DNA of 39,147 bases from Niebla homalea (lineage: Eukaryota > Ascomycota > Lecanoromycetes > Lecanorales > Ramalinaceae): positions 1-39,147 of the forward strand of contig JAHGAU010000051.1 of the NCBI GenBank assembly GCA_019925105.1, in the 5' to 3' direction. The translations under genes were made by a program, and so were the position numbers. This document shows, one piece after another, positions 25,032 through 38,698 of this stretch. The notes beneath the pieces were generated by a model. It saw only the letters and a program-made list of their open reading frames with translations. It had not been told where the DNA came from and did not search any database. Positions within the stretch are counted from its first letter, which is position 1. Each line of letters starts with the position of its first letter.

Positions 25032-26759
25032 TAAGTTATTATAAAAAGATTAATAAATTTCTTTACTTTATTTAAGCTTTATATTTAATATAAGGTTCGG
25101 TTAAAGCTTAATTTAAAACTTAATAGTTTTTAAAAATAACGAACTTATAAATTAAGGTTATATAAGTTAAATAAACGTAAAGGTAAGTTATATTTCTTAC
25201 TATATTAATATATCCTCTTTAATATTAATTATTATATTATTTACGCTTACCTTACTTTCATTTATTTAATTCGGTACTTTATATATTAATATTTCAATAA
25301 TAATAATAACGTTCCGTCTTATTATTTACGTTATAGAATACCGGAGGACCACGATATCAAACGGGGGACTTTTTGCGAATAATAATATCTTAATAATTAA
25401 ACCTTTTTCCGGATTAACTTTATATAATAATACGTATAGTTAATTAACTAGAATAATAGCCATTTTAAACTTTACCGGAGGTTACTCCTTAACCGTTTTT
25501 AAGATAACAATATTAACGGCCGTCTTTATTAATAATTATATATTATCCCTTATAGGATTTAATTTAAATAATATTATATTCTTTATACCTTTATTATTAA
25601 TTTTTAATAGACCTATAATAATTAATTTTAAAGGTATAAGTTACCGTTATAATTTTAATAAGTTAATTAAAGGATTAATAATGTTAATACTCTTAATTAT
25701 ATAAGTAAGGAAGTATTAAAGTTAAAGGAATAACGATTTAACTTTTACGTAAATATTTATAGCCGATTAATATATAATTAAAGCGTAAAATATTGAAATT
25801 TAAAGTTAATTTAAAGTATTTAAATTATAAAATTTAAAATTATTACGCTTTCTTTTAATATTACGGTTTTAAGATTTACTATAATTATTCTTATACTTTA
25901 TAATGCTTAATTTTAGTTACTTATATTCCGTTTTTAAAGTATCGCGTTTTATATAAAGTATAGAATACTTTTATTTAAGCCCGTATTTTCTTTTAATTAA
26001 CAAAAAGCTCGGAATTATCTATAAAGAATATGTATAATTAATATAAGAGTATTTTAATAATATTTAAAATGGTATTAATACGCATATTAACCTTTAAGTA
26101 TATATCCTTTTTACTTTAATTATTACTATAGGTTTTAACAAGTTTAATAATTAAGTTTAATATTTAATTTAGAGTACTTAAAAGCTTCTTTTAAGGTAAC
26201 GTAATATAGCGTTACTATTATGGTAATGCTCGTTTACGATATTACATTATTAATTAATATAGGTATACTTTTAATAAAGCTTTTATAGCGTTATTTAAAT
26301 TATTAAAGGTTACCGTATATTGCTTAAAGCGTATAAGCTATTTCTCGTTATTTTATATAATATATAATATTTAGAAAATATATATTAACCTTATAGTTTA
26401 TTAATAAGCTTCTTAAGTTTAAGTTTAGAACTTCTTACGGTCTTATTATTAATTAAAGGAGTTAATATAATAATTAATAATATATTTAATAAAGGAAGGG
26501 AGGACGTAAAAAACATAAATACATATAAAAAGAAAGTAGCCTTAAATAAATAATTGCGTTTATTAGTACTTAAGAAGTATCTTAGCGTAAAATAAGTATT
26601 AAGACTTATTAGTTTTACTTTAATAATTTTTAAATTTATTTTTTAAGCTTATAAATTTAAGTAATTAAAATATTTAAATAAATAATTATTAAAAGGTTAA
26701 TATAAAACTATAATTAAAGTTAATTTTTAAAGGAAGCTTTTAATATTATTAAATTTAAT
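25032..26759. other. RIP-mutated stretch, no separate gene recognised
   Basis: No array or motif is seen. A short patch at 25335-25380 keeps CA (CCACGATATCAAACG) and is GC-richer. The 3' part (about 26760 down to 26490) may hold the C-terminal end of the minus-strand MADS-type gene, because the same frame continues with TAA and TAG only. Confidence 0.4.
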
Positions 26760-27213
26760 ACTTTAACGTCGTAAAAATATTTGTTTTATATAGTTACGAT
26801 ACCGCCTTATATAGTTAGAAGCCGGACGCTTAAAGTAAAAGATAAGCGGGTACATCCGTATCGTCTTATATAAAAGATATATTTCTTATAAATAAGGTAT
26901 ACGGATTAAACGCGGTTTCCTTTTTATTAGTTTTACGATTAAAAGTTAAAGGGGTTATTTATTATATTTTAAGGTCGTAATTTTTCTTTAATAAATAAGT
27001 TAAGTTTATTACGGATATTAAATTGCTTATTATATTATAGTTTTAAGGTAGTTATCCTAATTGCTTTAATAAAATATAAATATAAAAACGCCCGCGTTAA
27101 TATATTATTACGTATAAATTAGAATTTATTAAGTAAGCCAGCTTATTAGCCTTTTTAAATAGGTTCCGCTTACGTTTATAAGACTTCTCTTAAAAGGTTT
27201 TAATTATTTTGCG
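26760..27213 (-). pseudogene. RIP-inactivated gene with MADS-box (SRF-type) DNA-binding domain
   Basis: Read on the minus strand from 27213, one frame gives a short N-terminus and then the core at 27177-27076: KRKRNLFKKANKLAYL, followed by INSNLYVIIY, a TAA, and RGRFYIY. This lines up with the MADS consensus KR(K/R)xGLxKKAxELSxL...V.LII...RG.xYxF with one residue missing. The changes fit RIP: NKL is NEL with GAG after T changed to AAG, and SNL is SDL with GAT after T changed to AAT. In the family, KR and KKA belong to the DNA-contacting helix and the hydrophobic strands to the dimer interface, so the gene would have encoded a nuclear transcription factor. Downstream the same frame continues with FNRKTNKKETAFNPYTLF and DDTDVPAYLLL. 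All stops are TAA, from CAA. The start codon is not clear; ATA at 27207-27205 may be a mutated ATG. There is no neighbouring intact gene. Confidence 0.6.
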
Positions 27214-28577
27214 GGGGGTATTTTCCTTTATTTGGGATGTTATTTATAATAATTAAAATATTTTATATAGGAAAGCTATTAAATTATTAAAATCTAATAA
27301 AAAAAGGACCGAAAAATAGGAAGGAGGAATTATTATTATTTATGGCTTTTATTTTATACTTAAACTAAACTTACCTTTTAAGTATAAAAAAGTTAGTTTT
27401 ATTAATGGCTTTATTAATAATATATAAGTATATTTTTCCGTTACTTAAGTATTACGTAGTTTTACGCTATAATTATAAAGTAATCTTTACGTTATTTACG
27501 ATTATTTAATTTTACTTTATAGTTTTAATATTCTCTTAAAAATTAAAAATATTTATTCTTACTTACTTAATTTATTTATTTACCATACGGCAATTCCCCT
27601 TTATTAACCCGTGGTTTTAAGCTAACTTATTATTACGTATCGCTTTTATCTCCCGGTTAATATCTTTTTATAATATTTTTTGGGTTTATTCTTTTATAAG
27701 AATAGGTACGTATACCGCCAATTTTATTATTATAAATATAATACCCCTATTTTTTAAACCTTACTTAAGCTTCTTAACTTTATTTTTCGAATTTTACTTG
27801 AAACTTTTATTAAATCTATAAATCTTTTATAAGCTTGAGCGTAACTATAAATACGATTTATACCGTTATTAACGTAATTAGAAAAAGCTTTTATCCGATA
27901 ACTTAAATTATTTATATAAATTAATAAAATCTTTAATTATAATAAAAGCTGAAATATATTAATTAACCTTAAGTAAAATATTTTTTTAATAGCTTTTTTA
28001 TATTTTAAGCTTATTATTTATATATCGGCTTTCTTATAAGATTTTCTACGGGGTTATTAAGCATATATTGCCTTAATAAACATACTATATAATATTATCT
28101 TATATATAAGTCGATATTTCTGAAGATTTATCTTTATATTTTATTATATATTTTCCTTTTAACTACTTATTTTAATATTATTATTTTTATATATAAGAAC
28201 TTTAGCTTTTAATACGGCTTATATTAGGTTAAAGTTAACGTAATTAAAAGCGCTATAAAGATTTTATTATAAATCCTTTAATAGTTATACGTTTATTTTT
28301 AAAATAATATATTAATTTATAACTGCCGTAAGCAGGCTTTTTTAAATCATTTTAATAATTATATTCATTCGTAATTACCTTTTAAAATATACTAAATAGG
28401 TTTAATATATATAGACTTTTTAATAAAGCCAAAAGATAGGTTTTATGGCGATAACTTAACTTTACGATAATAATATAAGAAATATCGGAGATCCGTATTA
28501 CTTAACGATCTACGGTAATCCTTATAATGAGGATACTTTATTAAGGTAATACGGTAACGTAATAATAATTATTATTA
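27214..28577. other. RIP-mutated stretch up to the right border of block A
   Basis: T-rich on the plus strand from about 27540 to 28160, otherwise typical of the block. No frame or array is recognised. The last 60 bases have no visible inverted match to the left border of the block, so I see no terminal repeats of a single large element. Confidence 0.45.
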
Positions 28578-28845
28578 AGCAGAGGTATAGCCGCCCTTCT
28601 CCCGCACGTTTGGTTTATTAGATGGCTTCATAAAATATAAGGTTATAACGCGGAGAATCCATTTTAATATAGCTGCTGAAGGATTAAGGTAAAAGCGCCC
28701 TCGGATAGCCATTCGCTCTAACAGCATGCAGGGAGGTGGGCTTGGAGCTCTTTGTAATTTACTTAATACAGCAAGATTATGGTCTAGAATAGATAACGGT
28801 AGCTACAGATTTTAGCGTTGTTTAGGACTTTTCGTGTTATCCTCC
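28578..28845. other. Unmutated island between two RIP blocks
   Basis: About 270 bases of near-normal composition. In 28681-28800 there are six CA and five TG, against none in typical 120-base stretches of the blocks. Both borders are abrupt, near the CAGAGG at 28578 and the GTGTTATCC near 28840. The plus frame gives a 40-codon open run from about 28695 (KRPRIAIRSNSMQGGGLGAL and on) to a TAG near 28815, containing an ATG at 28726. It has no recognised domain and is too short to call a gene. I looked for tRNA and 5S rRNA features and found none. It is probably single-copy DNA trapped between two repeats, or a young insertion. Confidence 0.75.
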
Positions 28846-31410
28846 GTAGTAATAATCGAATAATATAAGATTTATATAGTGATTTATATATAACGGGTAC
28901 AAAATAAAAAAGGTTAAGCATTCTTATTTAACTTAAATAACGTTAAAAGGGTATACTTAATAAGCGTAGAATTTTAGTACCGTATAATCCGTAAAAGCTT
29001 ATTAAAGCTTACCGGGCTTACTCCCTTAATATTTTTACCCGGTTTTACTCTTTTAATATTTCTTTATTAATACTTTAACCTTTACGCCTTAAAAAGTTAA
29101 TAAAGATTATTACTTAAAAGGTATATTTTTATCGTAATTAATTTATTTACAATAAATCCTTAATTATACGTATATATTATTATATAAAAGTATATATAAA
29201 AAGCTAAGAGTAAACCTATTACTCCCGATTAAATCCGTTAACGTTTATTAAGTAAAAATAATTTAATAAATAATGCTTTTTTCCTTTACGTTTAAAAGAC
29301 TACGTTTATAAGACTCTTAATAACGGTATATAATATTTATACCTCGAAATATAGATTAATAATCCGAAATAAGCCGTTAAATATTATTAATCTTAAAATT
29401 ATTTTATAGTTTAAGGGAATTTATTAATTATTTTCCTTTTAAAATTAAACTTTAAAGGAAAATATTCTATATATTATCGGTATACTTAAGGGTAAAAGTT
29501 TTATATTCTTATAATAATAATAATAGTTATTATAAATATTATTTAAACCGTTAAAATACCCAATAACCTTAATATCCGTTATAAAAAAGTTAAAACGTTA
29601 AAAATAAACTTTAAATATTACCCGATAAATAATAAATCCTTTAAGCCGGTATTTAATTAAATTTTAATAATATAACTTACTATTTTAATATAAAAAAGGA
29701 CTTCTTAACTCGAAAAAAAAAACGGTAATTAAAAAAGCGAATATAATTAAGGAATGAAACTATTTATTTTATAAGTTAACTTAAGCGTAAGCGTAATTTT
29801 TTATATAATTAACGTTATCGATAATAATAATGGTTTTATTAATATAAATATTTCCTTTAAAGTACCGATTATAAGCATTATTATTTAACCGGTTCTAAAG
29901 ATCCGTTACGTTAATTACTTATTTAAACGATATAAAGGAGCGTTAAAAACGTAATATAAAGCCGTTATATAGGATATAACGGAAATTTATTATTTTAAAT
30001 ATAATAAGAGTTTCTTAGAAATTAATATTTATATTTAAAAAATATAATTATATCCGGTTAACGGACAGTTAACCAAATATAATAACTTTTTAAAGCGTTA
30101 AATTAACCGGATTATTATACTTTAAGCCGTTATTTTAAAAGGTTTTAAACAATAATAATTATATTTAATTAAAAAGGTTAAGTTAATTAATTAAGTCGAC
30201 AAATATAAATAAAGAAACTCTTAATACTAATATAGTTAACGTAGTCCTCGTCCTATAGCTTTATTAATATTATAAAAGATTAATAAAATTAACGGGGGAC
30301 TTACGCTTCCTATATCGTTTTTAAATGGTTCGTTACGTAACATTAGTTAGTCGAAAAAGCGTATATCCTTCTATTATTAATAAGCCCGTTAAATATAGGT
30401 TTTATTTATTATTATTAAAACTTTTTTTAGCACGCTTATTATAGTTCGGGAGTTATAATTAAGGAAATATTACCGATTATTATTTATAACCGCAATCCTT
30501 TTATGAAAAACGAGGTTAAGCTAAATATCCTTTAATTTAATCTTAAATACTTTTATAAAATTATTTTTAAATATTAATAATTATAAAGGTTATTTAATAA
30601 TTAATAGCGTAATAAACGTCGGATTTAATAAAAGAGACTTCCAGTATTATAATTTTATGTATTAAATAACTTTTGAGTAAGTTTATTAAAGGCGGTTATA
30701 TTATATTTAATTTTTTAATGACGTAGAAATAAGCCTAGTATAATTAAGCTTTCTTATATAAAAGTTAATGAGATTACCGTTAGTAATAAGAGCTGGTACC
30801 ATACCTAAGCTTATATTAAATATAAAGTTAAATAGATCTTAAATAAGGTAGTTGTCGTTAATAGATATTTAAAGAATTCGGAGTAACTTTAATGGTATAA
30901 CTTCTATAAATCCCTTTATTATTAATGCTTAAAATCCTTACTCCCGTAGTTAGCGGCTTTAAGCCTTTCTTTAAATTATTAAAGCCGTAATAAATATATA
31001 TATGAATTTTATACGTATACTTTATATTTATTATAATACGGTTATAAATGCGGATATAAACGTTATAAAGGTTATACTTATAGGTAAAGACGGTTTTAAG
31101 CCGCCGGTATAAGCATAAAAAACAAATAATATTATTATAGACGGATAATTAAGGGATTTTATAGCTCTTAAGGTTGAATTAATATATTTACGTACGGCCG
31201 TCCGTCGTAAGACTTAAAGTATAATAAAATAATTTAATAGCTTTCTCTTTAATAACCTAATATTAATAACGTGTAAAGATCTGTTTCTTAAAAATAACTT
31301 TAAGAAGCTTCTTAATATAAAGATATATATAAGCCGTTATATACGTTTATTAAATCGAATATTATAATTATTTTAGCGTAAACCGATAAATACGCGGAGT
31401 TTATCTACGG

Positions 31411-31430
31411 TATATACCCGGGGGTATATA
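31411..31430. repeat. GC-cored near-perfect palindrome, 9-bp arms
   Basis: The arms TATATACCC and GGGTATATA are perfect complements around a two-base GG centre, containing CCCGGG. It lies inside the stop-free plus-strand run 31382-31471 and may simply be coding sequence (Gly-Ile-Tyr-Pro-Gly-Val-Tyr). It is notable for its G/C content in this DNA. Confidence 0.45.
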
Positions 31431-34400
31431 TCCATAAGGATGTAGAACGTTATATATATGGTTTTTTCACGTAAGGAAAACGATCTACTTAAAGTAAAGA
31501 ACCGTTATAGGTAATTAATAAAATCTAAATTAATAAAGTTTATGCCCCGATTAACTTTAATAAAATTAAAAAGGTCGGTAATAAAGTAAGCAATATATTT
31601 TACCTTAAATTCGAAGAAATAACTTAAATATTATATATTATATAAATAACCCATATTATTTCTTATATATTTAACCTTATTTATAAAGCGTTAAATAAGT
31701 TCTTTTAATCGTTAAAACCTTAATAATAAAAAGATTTACTTATCTGTTAAATTTAATATAATAATAATAGAAAATATTTTTATTAAGTTTAAGTAAGAAA
31801 AATACATTTAAAAGTACTTTAACTTAAGGAGATTATAGGTTAAACTAAAACCGGGCCTGGTATTATTCTTTATTAATATAACGCGTAAACGAGCTTTTAG
31901 AAATTATACGGTAAAATAACTTAATAAAACTTAAAAGTAAAAACGAAAGACTATTTCCTTAAATATAAGGAAATCGTTTATAAAGAAATATATTACGTTA
32001 ATAAATAAGTATAAAAAGCGGATATATATAATATTAAATACGTTTTAATCTAAGGGTAAGTATTACCGTACCGGAATATATATCGTCTTATAATATATAG
32101 TTATAACTTTATTATCCGGCGTAAATATCCTTAAAAGGTTACTTTTAATAAATAATACCGGGAAGTCGCCTTATAAAATAACGTTATTAACGTAAAGTAT
32201 AATTAAATTATCTTACTGTTTATTTTTAAGGTTATTTTAAAGAAGAGTTCTTATAAGGTAATATTTTTAATTTTACGGCCGATAAAGAGTTATATAAATG
32301 GTTTTTATTTAATTAAGTTAACTAACTCCTTTAAAAGATAAAATAGTTTTCCGTAGTCTTAAAAAATTATATTAATATTTTTATATATTATAAGTTAAAC
32401 GTAATATTAATAGGTTATAACTTAATACCTTTAAGAACTATACGGTCCCAGTTTATAGCAATTATATATATAAAGTATAATAACCTTTAAATAATACGTT
32501 TATTAAGCTTCTTTTAAAAATAACGATTTTTTAATTAATAATTATAAAAGTCCTTTAAATCGTTATAGATTATAAAATAATTTTGCGATTATAATTATTA
32601 TAGAAATTATATTTAACTTAATAAAGTATTTTATTAACCGTTTTAAACCTTAACCGATTAAACGGGCTCCTTAATAACTTAATTATTATAATATTTAAAG
32701 GTTAATAAACGTATATAGTTTAATAGGATACGATAAGCTCTTATAGGAAAACTATATATTAATAATTATTAATAAAAAGGTATAAGTAATAATATAAAAA
32801 CGAAATTTAAAAGATAATAATAATTTATATATATTATAGTTAAAAGATAATCTTATTTATCTTTATAATAAATACCGGCTTAAAGCCGCAAGAACTTTTT
32901 TATATCCTGATAATTACTGATAGGTTATAAACGTATATAATAATAATAAGTTATAATTATCTTTAATAGATCCTTATATTTATTATAGCTTATAATAATA
33001 ATTAATAGTTTAAAGTAACGCCTTAAATAGGCTTATTTAAATATAAAAAAATTTAAAGATAATAATATTTATAGAAACTTAAGGTAAATTAATAAGGAAA
33101 ATAATTTAACATAAAAGTAGAAATGGTTAATTATACTTTTATATTTATAAATAAAGTAAAAAGACTTATAATAAATAAAAAAGCAGGCTATTAAAAACTT
33201 ATAAACTTAATATTTATAAGATTATTTTAATACCTTATTGCCTTTTATTAAACTATAGTTTACTTTATAGATTGGTACCTTTTACCGGCTTTTATCTTTA
33301 TGTTATTTTAAAGTACGCTTTATCCTTAAATATAATAAATAATATTTATCGGTTTATAAGAATTATATAAGTATTTAATTTAAATTAAGGATATCTAAGA
33401 TGGTATCTTAAGTTAAAATAATGACTTTTAACATAAACTTAATATATAAACGGTAAATATTTTATAAAATTAATATCCTTAATATTTTAAAGCCGATTAA
33501 CGTTATATTAAATAAAAGCAATAATATATTATATTTTATTTAATATTTTATAAGTAAATTATCGCTATAAAGCGGATTTTAAAAATAAAAAGTTTTATAT
33601 TATTAATTTATACTTTCTTTAAAGATATTAAGTTCCTTAAACCGGGCGTTAAGATTATAAAGAATCTACTTTTTTCTAATTATAAAACTTTAATTATTTA
33701 AGAATTTATAAGACTATATAATTTAAGCTATTAATAATTAAAGTAAAAAAATAAAAATAACGTTATATTCTAATAAAAGGATTTAAGTAAAATTATTAAT
33801 TAATATGGCTATTATTAATTATAATTATTTACGTTATAATATTTCTTTAATATATTAAATTAAAGTCTTTATAAGGATAAAATAATATTAAAGAATTTTA
33901 CGTTATATATTAAGTAAATCTGGCGGTTTAAGATAATTTAATTAATATAAAAGTATAAATTTACGGGGATTCCGTAATAAAATTATAATTTAAAGATATT
34001 ATTATTAAGAATAATTATAAAATTTATACCGTATATATTTCCGTTATTAATATTTATTTACTTTTCGGAATCTAAAGTATTATACGTTAAGGATTTTATG
34101 AATATATTATTCCATATGTTATTAATAATAATAAAGGCTTTAATGCTATAATATATTTATAAGTCCGGTATTAAGTATTATTATAATATATTTTATAAGA
34201 AGTCTTTTCGGTTAGATTAATATTACTTATATCTTTATCGTATTAATAATATAATTATTATATAATAACGTTAGCCCTTTATAAGCTTATTTATTATTAA
34301 ATAATACTTCTTTTAAGGGTTTTTCAGAAGAATATCTAACTTAAGAAAGGCCGTTATTACCGCTATTATACCTATTACTTTACCTATATAAATAAATTTT

Positions 34401-37400
34401 GAATTTAAGTAAACGGATAATAATCCTATTTAAATAAATATTAATTATACGTAAAGGAACCCCGACTTTATTAAGACGGAGAACGACCTTCTTTATAGGT
34501 ATAAACGTATATTAAATACTATAAGGAGACAATTTCGAAGGATATATTGGTGAATTTTAGAGTAAAATATAAGCTATCTTTAAGTTGACTTTAATAAATC
34601 GACAAATAAAGATAAAATTAGATAATGAAAGTCTTTTAAGTATAATAAAATTAATATAAAAGTTACCTCCACTTAAAATAGTTCTACTTTTTTTTAATAT
34701 TAAATATTAAATTATTAAAGCTCTTTTTATAAATAAAATATAAATTTATATATATTATAATAACGTAAACGGTAAATATTAAAGGCAGATTTTAAATAAT
34801 TAAGTTATATTAATAAGTTAATCGTAATTTATTTACTTATTTAATATTAATAAAGTTTAAAAAATTATTAAAGAATATAAATTATATTATAAAATATATA
34901 AATAAGTAATTATTTAATCGTTTTACAAAACTTAAAGTTAATTTATAAATTAACCTTAACCCTCGTACGTTTATTTAAGATTATTATTTTTTATTTTAAT
35001 TTTATTATTATTATTATAAAATTAAGCTATTTCCTTTTTGAGTTAAGACCTTATTCTCCTAAGCTTTAAAGTGAGAACTTTTCTTTAATTAAATTTTTAA
35101 TAAGTTAAACTTAATATCTTTCTGCTTAATAATTTCCTTTAATCGATAATTTTTCTATAAGAAGAAAGTTAAGCCTTATTAATATATTGATTTCTTTTTA
35201 ATCCCCGTAAATATTAAGAATATTAACGTTATTAAGAGTAAATATTAATAATAAATTTAATTTCCGTTTATACTGTGTAAACGAGGTTTCTATTCTTTTA
35301 TATATATTAAACTTATATTTAAGGGATTCTTTAATTATAAAAGTTTTATTCCTTCTCCCTTAAGAACTTGGGTTTAAACTTTTCTGTTTTTATTTTATAA
35401 AAGGTATTTACGTAGTTTTTAACTTAAGTATAATACGTTATTTCTTATAATTAGGTAAAAACTTTTTATAATATTATTCAAGTTTTTCCTTTCCCTTTAG
35501 AAGGTTTATATTATAAATTAAAGCTTCTAGTGAATATATTTTATTATAGCTTAAATATTATTAATTAAAGTAAATAAATAACGTTTTAAAAAACATTTTA
35601 TACTTATTATACATATATTGTAAATAGGTTTAAATCAGGGGTTAATAATAAGAAAAAAATAAGAAAAAGGAGAAGTTAAACTTTTATAAATATATTTATA
35701 TATTATATATTTATTTTAAATTAATTATCGATTACGTTTTAATTATTATCTTATAGTTAAATTATTTTAATTATAATAATAATTAACGTTTATATATTCT
35801 TATTTTAAGTAAGAATTAACTATTAAATAAATATTTAATTCTTTAATTAATTATAATAAAATATAACTAGTTTAAAGTTTACTCCGTTATATGCTAATGA
35901 AAAACGTTAATTAAAAAATAGATATTTTATTTATATTTACGATAACTTAAGCAATGCATTAAATATCCGTCAATAATTATAAAGTTCATATTATTCTTAA
36001 AGAGTATAAAGATTTATTTATAAAAAAATTTATATTATTAATTTTTATTATTAACGTAATAATTTATTTTTATTTTAAATCGTATTATTTATATTATAAA
36101 AGTTAAATACTATATATATTAAGTTTATAAGATATAAATAAATAAAAAATAACATAAGCTTAATAATAATACTTACTTTATTAAACTTTATTATTAATAT
36201 AAAATATAACCAAGTTAATAATTATTATCTCCTTTTATAAAATTTAATATTATATAATATAAGTATTATCGTTATTAAAGGTATTTAATTAATAATTAAG
36301 CTTAAAAAAAATATTATTTATATAAACTTATATTAAGTAGTTATTCTAAAAGTTAGCTTTTACGATCGGAAGGCTTAAGTTCTATATTTAAGTATATATT
36401 TTTAATTCTAGGTTACGTTTTATTAAAGTATTTATAATACGTATTAATCTTTAACTTATTATATATTCTTATTAAAAGTTTATACTTTTATTTATAATTA
36501 TTTTTGAAAAACTTTATATTATTAATATTCTTAATTATTACGGCTACTTTATTTTCGTCCTTATAATAATTATTATAACGTCGTTTAATAAGTACCCAAA
36601 AAGGGTATAAATAAAAGCTTAAAATATAAAGGGGACTATCGTTAATTATAACGTTACCTTATTTAAACCGTTTTATATCTTTAAATAATAAACGTTTAAT
36701 ATTATTAGTAAAATATAATTAAATCCAGAAATGAAAATATAAACGTCTTAAGTATTATTAATTAGATTTATTTTATTAAGGGAGGGAGCTCTAAGGTATT
36801 TATCTTATTAATTTATAAATTATTAAAGAAAATAAAAGTTCCGAAATCTTTTTATATATTATATTTTTAAAAGGCTTAATAATAGTTTATAGAACCGTAT
36901 TTTAAATAAGATTATAATAATATATAAATTTAAAAATATAACCTTTTATAAGGACTTCTCCGCTTTAAACGGCGTAAATTATTTTTATAGAAATAAATAA
37001 TAATTTTTATTAAGCTATTATATTTAATTTTACCGTTAAATCTATTATAGAATTAATCTTATATAAAAGTTAATAATAAAAAGATAAAATATAAAAATTC
37101 CGTTAAATAAAGGAAGTTATAGAAATATATAAAAAACAATAATATTTATTATTCTTATTCTTTAAAATAATGATTATTAATTACTTTTAAGGTTAAATAT
37201 TAAGTATTTATAAGTTATAAATTACTTTAAGATATATAGAGATATATTAGATTATATTTATAAATTATAACCCCTTTCTTAAAGGAAATATTTAAGATAA
37301 AAAACAAAAGTAAATACGGACTTAAATTAAATTAAAAAACAAGACTATAGAGTAAATCATTTTTACTTAAAGTGATTAAATATAAATAAAATACGATTAA

Positions 37401-38217
37401 ATTATAAATATATTAAAATATAATTTAAAAAATATAAGGTAAATTAGCTATAAATATTAATATGCTTGATTATTATTTATATTCCGTTTATTTAAAATTT
37501 TTATAAAATCGTAAAAATATAATATAATTAATAATATCGTTAATTATTATAAAGATTATTCTTATAGTATTAATATTTATATTTAGATATTTTAAGCCGA
37601 AAATCTTTTATAGGAGTTTAACTTACGTTTATATATATATTTAATATTTCTTATAGTATATTATAACAGTATATTAACTATAAAATTCGTTTAAATATTA
37701 TTATCTCACGCCCTTAAAATAAAACGATTATATATTTAATTAATAAGGTTAATTATATAAGTAATATATTTTACGTTATATAGTTTCTCCTTTTACGTTT
37801 ATAACCCTATATATATAATAATTGACCTTAAAACGTAAATAAGATAATTTTACTTTATTATATCGTTTTACGGTAAGTATAAAATAAATAAAGGCTAATA
37901 AAAAAGCCGCTATAATTAAGTTTTAATAATTAACAACATAAACGAATTTACTATACGCGGATAAAAAGGGTAAAAAAGAAAGTTATAATTATAATAATAT
38001 TTAATTTAATTAATTAAGAAATTAATATAAAGTCGATTATAATATTAATTTAAACTTTATATTACGGGTAGGGCGATTAATAAATTTACGTATTCTTATC
38101 ATATGGCTTAAAATAATTAATAATAAACTTACCGTAACGTTTTCTTAATTATCCTTTTAAAAGATAATATTATTTTAATACTTAATAAACTTAAAAATAC
38201 CAATATTAAACCACTTT

Positions 38218-38243
38218 AGCCTATAAACTTAACTTTATAGGCT
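38218..38243. repeat. Hairpin, 10-bp perfect arms, 6-base loop
   Basis: The arms AGCCTATAAA and TTTATAGGCT are perfect complements around the loop CTTAAC. It marks the start of a stretch (38200-38850) where CA and TG survive more often, with further inverted and direct repeats. It may belong to a non-coding element end. Confidence 0.6.
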
Positions 38244-38527
38244 TTAACCTGTTTTATTTAAATTAAGTTGCCAAAAAAATCCGCTATAAATTTTCAGAAA
38301 TCGTTATTTTTATATTTAAATTATTAATATTTATTTTTAACGAATTTTTTAAATTATTAAAACCGATTTATCGTTAAAATTATAGAATAGTTAAGTACTT
38401 AAGAATTACGTTTTAAGGATTATTTATAGTACTTAAATATAATCTTTATAAGTTAAAAACTTTTATATTAATTTATCTTATTATAAGTATATATAGTTAA
38501 AGTATAAAAGGTTCTTATATAAATAGT

Positions 38528-38547
38528 AAATTTTGGGCCCCAAAATT
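38528..38547. repeat. Near-palindrome around GGGCCC
   Basis: AAATTTTGGG is followed by CCCCAAAATT: two AATTTTGGG-type arms around a GGGCCC core with one extra C. Strings of G and C and an intact TTGG/CCAA pair are exceptional in this block. It could be a junction between two elements or a remnant of terminal inverted repeats. Confidence 0.5.
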
Positions 38548-38578
38548 ACCCCGTAGTAGCCCTATTACTTTACTTAAA

Positions 38579-38602
38579 ATTTTAGGCTTTAAGGCTTAAA
38601 AT
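38579..38602. repeat. Imperfect hairpin, 8 of 9 bp
   Basis: ATTTTAGGC and GCTTAAAAT pair at eight of nine positions around the loop TTTAAG. It lies 31 bases after the GGGCCC near-palindrome, so two folded structures are close together here. Confidence 0.4.
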
Positions 38603-38640
38603 CTATATTTAATATATTACCTTTAATATATTCATTATAA

Positions 38641-38698
38641 AAGTATTAATTTCTGAAACTTAAGCTATAAAGTCTTTATACTATAAGTATTAATTTCT
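38641..38698. repeat. 14-bp direct repeat, 44 bp apart
   Basis: AAGTATTAATTTCT occurs at 38641-38654 and again at 38685-38698. Similar short CTGAAAAT repeats follow near 38781-38797. This may be short repeat structure of an untranslated or terminal region. Confidence 0.5.

Larger units (their letters stand above)
116..28577. other. RIP-mutated AT-rich block A
   Basis: About 28.5 kb is dominated by TpA, nearly devoid of CpA and TpG, and still contains CpG. This is the classical footprint of repeat-induced point mutation of CpA on both strands in Pezizomycotina. Open reading frames are very short and stops are nearly all TAA or TAG, as expected when CAA, CAG and TGG codons are hit. The DNA should once have been repeated: transposons, or duplicated genes such as the MADS-type remnant near 27.1 kb. 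No element boundaries, long terminal repeats or target-site duplications could be recognised by eye. A dinucleotide scan (TpA/ApT and (CpA+TpG)/(ApC+GpT) indices) would settle the extent. Confidence 0.9.

Noticed and set aside
28578..28845. 5S rRNA or tRNA gene in the unmutated island
   Set aside because: No internal control boxes, cloverleaf arms or 5S-like sequence could be found on either strand.
31279..32768. A single plus-strand gene of nearly 500 codons
   Set aside because: The frame can be followed by reading through TAA and TAG, but its stop density (roughly one in eight to ten codons) is what random sequence of this composition gives. Only short sub-runs are notable.
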